A DNA stretch of 7,274 nucleotides, from NCBI GenBank assembly GCA_001873165.1, contig MNYO01000067.1, positions 1-7,274 of the forward strand. The letters are read 5' to 3'. Origin of the DNA: Candidatus Gracilibacteria bacterium CG2_30_37_12 (GTDB taxonomy: Bacteria > Patescibacteriota > Gracilibacteria > BD1-5 > UBA2023). Shown here piece after piece: positions 1 to 7,090 of the stretch (the first letter of the stretch is position 1; every line of letters begins with the position of its first letter). The notes below the pieces were generated by a model. That model saw nothing but the letters and a program-made list of their open reading frames with translations, searched no databases and had not been told where the DNA came from. The translations under genes were made by a program, and so were the position numbers.

Positions 1-41
1 ACACTACGCTTGACGACCGGCAATTTCTAAAAAGTAGTTAG
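1..41 (+). CDS. Possible C-terminal end of a TnpB-like protein (partial)
   Basis: The third forward frame is open from the window edge and reads TTLDDRQFLKSS before a TAG at 39-41. The hairpin typical of an IS200/IS605 right end follows 17 bp later. TnpB (OrfB) genes of this family usually end just before such a hairpin, so a TnpB C-terminus is the best guess. The other two forward frames are also open for part of this stretch. Twelve residues are too few to identify a family on their own, so the call rests on position relative to the hairpin. Confidence 0.3.
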   Translation, partial: TTLDDRQFLKSS

Positions 42-58
42 AGTAGGAAGAGTGGAAT

Positions 59-79
59 CCCACGCCGCAAGCAGCGGGG
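59..79 (+). repeat. Subterminal hairpin of the left IS200/IS605-type end
   Basis: CCC at 59-61 pairs with GGG at 77-79, and CGC at 63-65 pairs with GCG at 74-76, leaving A62 unpaired on the 5' side of the stem. The loop is eight bases (66-73). An alternative fold pairs CCGC at 65-68 with GCGG at 74-77. A GC-rich stem with one extrahelical base is the known recognition structure of Y1 transposases. This is much richer in GC than the surrounding sequence. Confidence 0.5.
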
Positions 80-118
80 TATAAGAATTTAATAAAAAGA
101 CTTATAAAGTATTAACAA

Positions 119-153
119 ATTAAGAACGTACTTACAAAAAGTACGTTCTTAAT
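119..153 (-). terminator. Probable terminator of the TSP3/DUF2339-like unit
   Basis: A perfect 13-bp stem (119-131 with 141-153) encloses a 9-base loop (132-140). It begins two bases beyond the TAA of the large membrane-protein gene on the minus strand. Read on that strand, the stem ends in CTTAAT and runs into TTGTTAAT, a broken U-tract, so its strength as an intrinsic terminator is uncertain. Its position directly after the stop codon is the main support. Confidence 0.55.
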
Positions 154-154
154 A

Positions 155-3100
155 TTACTCAAAACTTACTTTCCCACCCACCTCGATAAACTCTTTCATA
201 ATATCCGTTACTTTTTTATAATCTGCAGCACTTAGTTCACTTCTGTAGTTATCTAGAATGTAATGATGTATATCCTTTAATTCCTCTTTTTCGAATACAC
301 TTTTCCCCATTTTCCTCTCGACCAATTTGGCGATTTTTATCAGATTTTTAGATTTTATCTTAAGAGATTTTCCTGAATTCATCGTGAAAGTCACCAGAGT
401 TATATCTCCGATGTCCATCTCGCTTATTTTTTCATTGATTACGAGAGATGTTTTCTCTTCTAGAAGAGCATCTTTCTCCGTATTATCTTTCACAACAGAT
501 ACAGAAGATTGATTATTTAGATTCGTAAGACTAAATTCTTTCAAGAGGTTTCCAGGATATTTTCGAGAATAAAGAGTAGAAATATAGATCATGAGCCCTC
601 AAACAAACATCAGAGCCACAACTCGAAGTATCGCGTCATTTATCCCAAACCATACATCATAGAGGAGAATCTTGAGAATAACTCCCGCGAGGATATAGAG
701 ACCAATCGTACGTCTCGTTTGATTGTCCTTCGAAATACCATTAAAAATATACACAAACGCCCAAAGTGACCAGTAAATAGTAATCGAAAATATACTCTTA
801 TCTGAAAGATCATACACAAATTGTGTCGTGATAATAAAGAGATAAACGATATAAGGAATATTCAGAAATATTTTCATATCATCAAACTTCCCTGGCTTCA
901 GATTCCTGAGGTAAAGTCCCACTCCGAGGAGGAGAACGATGATATATTGTAAACTCTTCAGATGTGTTTTATTATTATCTGTTAGTGTCCAGAAAATATC
1001 ACTGAGTCAGAAAATATGGTTGATATAAAAGAGTCAAAGGAAGCCGACAAATGCATATTTCAAAAATTGCGAAGCATAGAGATTATAGCAAAATCCGACG
1101 ATGACAAATACTATACTCATCGCAAAAATCGATATTCCTTGTCCCGTATGTGGCACGATATTCATAACTCCGATTCAGACCATTATCATCGCGATCAGAT
1201 GGAGGATATCATGAGCGATTCTTGTTTCTCCATCTATCTTATCGAGGAATTTGAGATTGAGAATAAACGAGATAAATATCGCAACGAGCGGAATGAGTTG
1301 CATATATATTCCTGTTTCGAGACTGGTTATAAAGACACTGTATTTAACAATCCCGATGATGAATAATACCAATCCACCGAGAAATATTTTGATATCCTGA
1401 ATCCGAGAATAGAAGAAGAGGAGAAGTGTCGCTTCAAAGAACCAGATGCTCGCAACAACCGCCGGCTCAGAAGCAAATATGACGAGTATTGCGATAGAGA
1501 AGAGAGAAAGTGAAACTCCCAAATATCCAAAAATCGCATTTTTCTTCTCTTCGTTCTTCATAAGTCCTGTAGGATTGAGTCCGATTTCCAAGACGTTTGT
1601 CATCGCGTAACCGAGGATGAAATACAAAATCGCCAATCCCATAAAACTATACCCGAGAATCATCCCTGGGAAAAGTTTGGCAATCTCTCCATAGTTATAC
1701 AATTCTCAGCCGATAAAGAGAATCCCAACGATGAGTGAGATAGCGAGATTTTTCAAATCTTTCTGACAGAGATTTCGATTGATAAAAGGAGCGAGAATAT
1801 TTGCAAGAGGAAAAAGTACGAGAGAAATGACACTTACTGTCATAAATTCTCCCTGTGTTTGGATAATCGGAAGCAAGAGGAAAATCGTTCCAATCGTTCC
1901 AATCGTATACAAATATTCCAACTTTTCTCGACGAGAGAAGAAATAACTCGCGAAGAGAAATACAAAGGAATTGATAACTACTCCGAAACGCGTCATATAA
2001 TCCATCCCTTCTGGCATAACAAAGCCGAGAGAAAAATGAGAAAGTGCGAGAAATATACAAAGGAGAACAAAGAAGAGATATTTAAATCCCGCAGAAATCA
2101 CTTCATACAAGAATCCAAATATAATCAAGTAGATAAAGAGACTTCCGAGAATCACAGGAATTATGAAATAGAGAGAACCTGTAATCAAAAGCGCAAATAT
2201 CAAAATAAGCGGAGCGAAGAGTAGATATCCGAGCGATGCAACACTTCCAACGAGTATAATGAATGCCGTTGTCGCAAGAGCGATGAGGATAAATGCAATA
2301 TATCCGAGAAATGCCAATCCTGTATGGAGAATATTTGCAACTCCACCAGTTATGAGCAGTATCCCAAATGCGACATAAGTGAGGATAAAGAATGTCCCAA
2401 TCGTCTCGGTATCTTCCTCATTTTTATAAGTAAGAACGATAGCGGCAAGCGAAACAATTCCAAGGAAAATAAGTTTCAATAACCACTGTCCAGAAGTAGT
2501 AAATGGTGCGAGCAAAAAAAGAATATTTCCACCGATAAATCCTACGAATCGAAGATATTTTGCGAAATCTTTTTCGTCTTTGTTATGATAGAGTTGAGAT
2601 AAAACAAATGCTCATATGGAAATAATTGCCGAATATCCGACTAAAGTATACGGAGTTCCATCGCCTACTGATCCAATCAGGAATGGATTGAGATATGCGA
2701 AAGCAAAAGAAAACAAAAGCAAACTATGAGATTTGTATACGAGCGACGCGACGATAGCAAAAATGGTATTGAGAATCAGAAAGAAGAAAGTTGTGCCTTC
2801 GGTCAGATAATTGATGTTACCAGAAACTACTGCAACGTCTGTCGCAACTATTGAACTTCCATCTCCGATCAAGTATCGTCCCGAGAGGATGACGAGATAA
2901 TTTACGAGAATACCCACTCCCATCATCGTTCTCGACTCATTATTATACTCTTTTGTATCGAGCCACACTCCGATTCCAAAAAATGTAAAACCAGTCATGA
3001 ATCCTATGATGATTTTCCCGACTGGACCAAGTGCAGTAAATATAAGACTGAGAAAAAATAATACTCCGAGAAAGAGAAGAATTCCCCCAATCTTTGCCAG

Positions 3101-3586
3101 AGCATTTTCTGCGAAAAATTTCTCTATGAAACTTGGTTCTTGAATTTCTGGTTCTTTTTGTACTGTTGGTGCAATATATTCATCTTCTTGTTCTATTTTC
3201 GTATTCTTCATTATTCATTCATTTTGTGATTCTCTGATAGTTTGTTCTTCCCAAGATTCCTCAACTGACTTGGAAACCGTCGGTTGATAGATTGTTTCCT
3301 TCATCTCAGGTTGTACAGTTTCTTTCTTTACTTCTGAAACCAACGCTCATTTTCCCAATCTTTCTCCTACCATTTGGAGAACTTTATTGGTATAATTCAG
3401 TACCGTTTCCTGGATAAATTCTTCCCCAAGAAACATTCATTTAAAAATAAATCAGAGAAATGCTCCAAGAAGGAAAATAAAAAGCCAAGCTGCACTCTCA
3501 GAGCTTCCCACGAAAAATACCCGAACAACCGCAATACCAAGTACGATACTGAGTATCCAGGCCATCTTGTTTAATAACTTTTTCAT
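155..3586 (-). CDS. Giant polytopic membrane protein, DUF2339-like
   Basis: With TGA read as Gly this is a single 1143-residue frame ending in TAA at 155-157. Under the standard code it breaks into at least five pieces. The start ATG at 3584-3586 is the first in the frame after an in-frame TAA at 3620-3622, and gives MKKLLNKMAW. Two N-terminal membrane helices (about residues 8-26 and 30-50) are followed by a charged, Glu/Lys/Thr-rich linker (about 55-160). Next come roughly two dozen closely spaced hydrophobic segments, to about residue 1004, and finally a soluble C-terminal domain of about 135 residues rich in Lys and Glu. The motif AKIGGILLFLGVLFFL near residue 165 and the following helices resemble the DUF2339 family of predicted membrane proteins, whose function is unknown. 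Ten in-frame TGA codons (for example at 599, 1034, 1706, 2612 and 3452) lie mostly in or beside membrane helices. No Shine-Dalgarno sequence precedes the start, only a U-rich leader. The gene follows the TSP3 gene after 55 bp on the same strand, and co-transcription is likely. The family assignment is by pattern only. Confidence 0.7.
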
Positions 3587-3641
3587 AAATACAAAAATTA
3601 GGAAAATAGGAAATAATAATTATTTTGTGGCATTCTAGAGG

Positions 3642-5483
3642 CTATTCTTTCTTCAACTTTCATACCATTCCAAAGATAGTAAGTCAGAAAATCGCCACGA
3701 TGAGAATCATTATTCCTGCAAAAAATCATTTATTACTTTCCATATATCGGTCATCTTTCGTGTCACATACATCTCATTTTCCATCTTTATCAATATCGCT
3801 CTGATTGGGATTATAGTCATAGGGACAATTATCACTCTTGAAAATAATACCATCATAATCTTCGTCTTCACACAAATCTCCCGTTCCGTTATTATCGCTA
3901 TCTTTCTGATCGGCATTAGAAATGGTCGGACAATTATCTTTGAAGCCATCAATTCCATCATGATCCGTGTCTTCACACATATCTCATATCCCATTTTTAT
4001 CACTATCTTCCTGGTTTGTATTCTGAATCTGTAGACAATTATCACAAGCATCTCCGATACCATCATGATCCGTATCTTTTTGATCTGGATTAGCTACTTT
4101 TGGACAATTATCTGTAAAATCGAGAATGCCATCTTTATCTGTGTCATGCTCTTTGGCGTATTTCTCCGCATCTTCGCAGGCATCTCCGATATTATTACGA
4201 TTCACATCTCGTTGGTCAGGATTAAAGAGTTTACAGTTATCACAAACATCTCAGATTCCGTCATTATCGCTATCTTTTTGATCTGGATTAGAAGTATTTA
4301 TACAATTATCCACACCATCAAAAATCCCATCTTTATCTTTATCAAACTCGCAAGCATCTCCAATTCCATTCGCATTGACATCTTTTTGGTCGGCGTTGGA
4401 AACATTCGGACAATTATCATTCTTCCCGAGAATGCCATCATTATCATCATCACTACAAGCATCTCCGATTCCATCAGCATTTGAGTCCCTCTGATCAGGA
4501 TTGAAGAGATATTTACAGTTATCGATACTATTGGCAATTCCGTCTTTATCAGTATCACCATCGTTTGGATTCTTGTTGAATTTGTCGAGATCACATTCAT
4601 CTCCAATTCCATCACTGTCACTATCCAATTGATTTTTATTCGTTATAAATTTACAATTATCAGTATCATTTCAGATTCTGTCTCCATCAAAATCAGTATT
4701 ATAATTTGGATTCTTGTCGAATATAATATTCACTTCTTTCGTACTTGCATCTATGCTAGAAGTTGTTTTTCTATTGGATTTTAAATAATCAGTCAAAGTA
4801 CTTTGTAACTTCTCGCTTTCACAATCATACCCTTTGTAAGCCTCTATCTTTCAGGACATAAAAGGTTTCAATACCAATATTGTTGGCCCTGGTATGAAAA
4901 AGTTTATCTCGGATATTTCTGTCTTCACAGAACTTGTATCACTGCTATAATTGGTAAAATCTATTTTTAAATATCGAAAACTGAATCCTCCAATAGCACT
5001 TTCTTTGACTTTTTTTAGATTCTTGAGATCATCTCCGATGAAGAAAGTAGTATTTCCTCGATGGGAAAATATAAAATAATAATCAAAAGTATTTTCTATC
5101 AATTGTTTCCCAAAATCGATGGTTATGCTTTTCCCCGTATCTACGAGATTATCAAAAGTAAATACCGTCGCATTATTCGCATCATTTATATTCTTCAAAT
5201 CCTTCTCTGGTCAGCTTGAATGTTCTATCACAGTATAATCTATATATTTATAGGTTGCATCAGAAAGCACTTTATAGGGAACCAGTTTATTATCTTGGAG
5301 GAAAAATGTATCTCCTTTATCTCAAGTGACTTCTACTTTCACGTCCTGCCCTCCATCTTGCGTAAAATTCGCATATTCTTTGAAACACTTTGTATTGATA
5401 TTTTCCGTTCCAAAAGCACTATTTGAAAGGAATGAAATACTCAAAAAAAAGAAACTGAAAAATAATGAACGAGTATTTTTCAT
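3642..5483 (-). CDS. Secreted TSP3-repeat calcium-binding surface protein
   Basis: Reading TGA as Gly gives 613 residues ending in TAG at 3642-3644. The chosen start at 5481-5483 gives MKNTRSLFF and a Phe/Ser-rich signal peptide ending near SNSAFG (about residue 25). An alternative ATG lies two codons upstream (5487-5489). A longer frame back to 5528 would start upstream of the predicted -10 box and is less likely. Residues about 30-215 look like a beta-rich secreted domain; FRYLKIDF near residue 168 faintly recalls discoidin/galactose-binding folds. Residues about 262-575 hold nine thrombospondin type 3 units, with DNC motifs spaced mostly 23 or 35-36 residues apart and GIGDxC cores. Such repeats bind many calcium ions and form Cys-Cys links. 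A single membrane helix follows (about 586-608, starting GFFAGIMILIVAIFG), then the basic tail KLKKE, so the protein is probably anchored by its C-terminus with the repeats outside. Ten of about 49 glycines are encoded by TGA, three of them at the second glycine of the repeat core. No sortase motif is visible. The role is probably surface adhesion or structure, which is inferred. Confidence 0.85.
3765..4694 (-). repeat. TSP3 repeat region within the surface protein gene
   Basis: The Cys codons of nine DNC motifs lie at 4653, 4515, 4410, 4302, 4233, 4104, 4035, 3930 and 3825. Their spacings are 46, 35, 36, 23, 43, 23, 35 and 35 codons. The mix of about 23-residue and about 36-residue units matches the short and long TSP3 repeats known from thrombospondins. 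Each unit carries Asp/Asn at alternating positions (DxDxDGI) suited to calcium binding. The units are diverged at DNA level, so this is an old protein repeat and not a recent tandem duplication. Confidence 0.85.
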
Positions 5484-5517
5484 AAGCATACTATAAGAAA
5501 ATAGAGACAACGCTTGT

Positions 5518-5545
5518 AGTATAGGCATTCCGTCTCTATTTGCAA
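5518..5545 (-). promoter_or_regulatory. Candidate promoter of the TSP3 gene
   Basis: On the minus strand TTGCAA (5540-5545) and TATACT (5518-5523) are separated by 16 bases and match the -35 and -10 consensus at 4/6 and 5/6. Transcription would begin near 5511, about 22-28 nt before the ATGs at 5489 and 5483. This favours those starts over the in-frame ATG at 5528, which lies upstream of the -10 box. No Shine-Dalgarno is seen in the leader. Confidence 0.5.
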
Positions 5546-5549
5546 AAAA

Positions 5550-5597
5550 TTGTCAGTGATCGATATTCTCTTTTATTTTTTCATATTTCCATATACT
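5550..5597 (+). promoter_or_regulatory. Weak candidate promoter elements for tsaD
   Basis: The tsaD side of the divergent intergenic region has TTGTCA at 5550-5555 (5/6 match to a -35 box), with a poor TATTTT 18 bases on. A good -10-like TATACT lies at 5592-5597 but has no clear -35 box at the right distance. The second would give a leader of about 30 nt. Neither pair is convincing, and the promoter is placed here mainly because tsaD has no co-directional gene upstream in the window. Confidence 0.25.
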
Positions 5598-5634
5598 CTC
5601 ATTCTAACGATTCTAAAAAATAATAATCACGAAT

Positions 5635-6621
5635 ATGTACCTTCTCGCTTTTGAAACCTCTTGTGACGATACTTCTATCGCGATTTTTCGTGACCGAGAA
5701 CTTGTGGCAATGAAAACACGATCGCAAATTCGAGAACATAATGAGACCAAGTGAGTCGTTCCAGAGGTTGCGGCCAGAATTCATGCCAATAATATATTCG
5801 GGGTTCTGGAAGAAGTTTTAATAGAATCAAAAATCACATTGGGAGAGATAAACATTATCGCTTGTACAGAGTTTCCAGGTCTTATGCCTTCACTTCTCGT
5901 CGGGATGAGTGTGGTAAAAACTCTTTCACATACGCTCGCCATTCCCTATCTTCCCATCGATCATATCGAGGCACATATGTTTGCAAATTATCTAGAACGA
6001 GAAACAAATGCTATTCATTTTCCTGCCATATGCCTCACAGTATCAGGCGGACACAATGAACTCTATCTCTGGAAAAATATGTTCGAACGTGAAAAAATCG
6101 GGGAAACACTTGATGATTCGGCAGGAGAAGCATTTGATAAAGTAGCAAAAATGATGGGGCTCGGATATCCCGGAGGACCAATTATCGGTAAGATTGCAAG
6201 CGAATATACTGGTTCATTTCATAGTATTTTTCCCAATGTTCTCTTGAATAAAAATGGTCATGATTTTTCTTTCTCAGGACTCAAAAGTGCTGTAAAGCGA
6301 GAAGTAGATAAACGAATAGATAAAAATATATCACTCACCGAACAAGACATACAAGAAATCGCTTTTGAATTCGAACAAACGGTCGTTAATATTCTATCTT
6401 ACAAACTCTTTCATGCAGCGGAAATTCTTGGTGTGTCATCAGTTGTATTAGCAGGATGAGTGAGTGCTAATGATCGACTTTGCGAAACTATCGAGCGAGA
6501 GGCAAAACAGAGAAATTATTATTTTCTCGCCCCTATTCGTAAAATATATTCCCAAGATAATGCCGCTATGGTCGGGATTCTCGCCTATTACAAACATCAA
6601 AAAACTTCCTCTGAAAAATAA
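5635..6621 (+). CDS. tsaD: tRNA N6-adenosine threonylcarbamoyltransferase TsaD
   Basis: TsaD transfers the threonylcarbamoyl group from threonylcarbamoyl-AMP (made by TsaC/TsaC2) to A37 of ANN-reading tRNAs, in the cytoplasm with TsaB and TsaE. The 328-residue frame is near the usual 335-345. It starts MYLLAFETSCDDTSIAIF, the expected N-terminal ASKHA phosphate-binding strand. Further family signatures follow: KGVVPEVAARIH, then HIEAH with metal-ligand His at about 110 and 114, then VSGGH (136-140), DDSAGEAFDKVAKMMGLGYP, FSFSGLKSAV, and AGGVSAN. SQDNAAM supplies the third metal ligand, Asp near 308. Two in-frame TGA codons (5752-5754 and 6457-6459) fall at glycines conserved in the family, in GVVPE and in GGVSAN, so the gene is intact only under table 25. 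With the standard code it would look like a broken pseudogene. The gene ends in TAA at 6619-6621, inside a terminator stem. The leader is A-rich with no Shine-Dalgarno. Confidence 0.96.
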
Positions 6622-6636
6622 GAGGAAGTTTTTTTT
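6599..6636. terminator. Bidirectional terminator shared by tsaD and the lipoprotein gene
   Basis: A perfect 14-bp stem (6599-6612 with 6621-6634) with an 8-base loop (6613-6620) is followed on the plus strand by an eight-T run (6629-6636). On the minus strand it is followed by a six-T run, from A6599-6604. It lies between two convergent genes and can serve both. The left arm encodes the last residues of TsaD, and the tsaD stop codon spans the loop and the right arm. Confidence 0.88.
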
Positions 6637-6651
6637 ATACAGAAGAATATA

Positions 6652-6936
6652 TTATTTTTTTGGAGCAACAGTACCAGAAATAGGCGGTACATCTGTTGGA
6701 TTTACTATGTCAGGAATAGTAGTTACAGGTGTAATCATTGTTCCTGTTGCTTCGGGAATGGCTAATTGGTCAACCACTCTTGCCCCTGGTTCGCCAGGGA
6801 GAGTTATGGTATTTGAAGGTGGTGGTACTTTTTCCACTATCGGTGTTGGTGAAGTAGGTGTTGATATTGAAGTAGGTGTTGTACAAGAAATCAGAGTAAA
6901 AGACGAGAGAAGAAGAATTATCAGCAATTTCATCAT
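6652..6936 (-). CDS. Small Pro/Thr-rich lipoprotein
   Basis: The product has 94 residues and ends in TAA at 6652-6654. The N-terminus MMKLLIILLLSSFTLISC is a classic lipoprotein signal peptide with a lipobox (LISC) and Cys at residue 18, so the mature protein of about 77 residues would be lipid-anchored outside the cell membrane. The remainder is rich in Pro, Thr, Ile and Val, with TPTS/SPTP-type stretches near the N-terminus and no clear fold, so it is probably an extended or disordered tether. No domain family is recognised. Two adjacent ATGs (6936 and 6933) are possible starts, and an in-frame TAG at 6970-6972 rules out a much longer version. There are no in-frame TGA codons. The leader is a pyrimidine tract with no Shine-Dalgarno sequence. 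The gene converges on tsaD and shares its terminator. Confidence 0.72.
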   Translation of the reverse strand: MMKLLIILLLSSFTLISCTTPTSISTPTSPTPIVEKVPPPSNTITLPGEPGARVVDQLAIPEATGTMITPVTTIPDIVNPTDVPPISGTVAPKK

Positions 6937-6995
6937 AAGAAGGAAGAAGAAAATAAAAAGATGAGGACCCTATTTTCATAAGATTCATTGTTGTG

Positions 6996-7023
6996 ATAAT
7001 AATGCGAATTGAATGGAATGCAA
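6996..7023 (-). promoter_or_regulatory. Candidate promoter of the lipoprotein gene
   Basis: On the minus strand TTGCAT (7018-7023) and TATTAT (6996-7001) are 16 bases apart. The -10 box matches at 5/6, the -35 box only at 3/6. Transcription would start near 6989, leaving a leader of about 53 nt rich in pyrimidines. The site lies between the IS end and the gene, so the gene has a possible promoter of its own independent of the transposon. Confidence 0.35.
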
Positions 7024-7052
7024 GTGAAAAAGTAAAAAGATTCTGTGAGATT

Positions 7053-7081
7053 AAGACCCCGGCCTAAAGGCACGGGGCTTT
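7053..7081 (-). repeat. Subterminal hairpin at the tnpA-proximal end of an IS200/IS605 element
   Basis: CCCCG at 7057-7061 pairs with CGGGG at 7073-7077, and GCC at 7062-7064 pairs with GGC at 7069-7071 around a TAAA loop. Base 7072 is unpaired, and reads as T on the minus strand. Weaker pairs (7053-7055 with 7079-7081) extend the stem past one mismatch. A short GC-rich hairpin with an extrahelical T just after the transposase stop is the structure that IS200/IS605 transposases bind. It begins about 10 bp beyond the tnpA stop codon. Confidence 0.7.
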
Positions 7082-7090
7082 TAGTTTCTG

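Larger units (their letters stand above)
1..100 (+). mobile_element. Right-end remnant of an IS200/IS605-family element
   Basis: A short possible TnpB tail is followed by a GC-rich imperfect hairpin at 59-79 and then AT-rich sequence. This is the usual arrangement at the right end of IS200/IS605 or IS1341-type elements, which lack inverted terminal repeats and carry subterminal hairpins. The exact element boundary cannot be fixed without the cleavage motif or an empty site. The right limit given here is approximate. Confidence 0.45.

Noticed and set aside
1016..1366. Plus-strand open frame of 116 codons rich in charged residues
   Set aside because: It lies wholly inside the membrane-protein gene on the opposite strand. 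Its Lys/Asp/Arg-rich composition is what antisense of hydrophobic codons gives. It is not a separate gene.
1859..2224. Plus-strand open frame of 121 codons rich in Arg, Glu and Lys
   Set aside because: It is antisense shadow of the hydrophobic helices in the 155-3586 gene, with no start signal or family resemblance.
4065..4484. Plus-strand frame of 139 codons, Ile-rich
   Set aside because: It is antisense to the TSP3 repeats. Its repetitive Ile pattern comes from the Asp/Asn codons on the coding strand.
3765..4694. Regularly spaced repeats that might suggest a CRISPR array
   Set aside because: The repeat copies are diverged, in frame, unevenly spaced and encode TSP3 protein motifs. There are no constant repeats with unique spacers.
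5484..5528. Longer TSP3 protein starting at the ATG at 5526-5528
   Set aside because: It would start upstream of the candidate -10 box and add residues before a normal signal peptide that starts well at 5483 or 5489.
155..6621. TGA interruptions as pseudogenes, selenocysteine sites or Trp codons (table 4)
   Set aside because: All pieces stay in the same frame and protein similarity continues without loss across each TGA. The positions are family glycines. TGG is still used for Trp, even directly beside TGA in tnpA. There are far too many for selenocysteine.
6770..6988. Alternative minus-strand frame of 72 codons overlapping the lipoprotein gene
   Set aside because: It has no recognisable features and competes with a frame that has a clear lipoprotein signal peptide.
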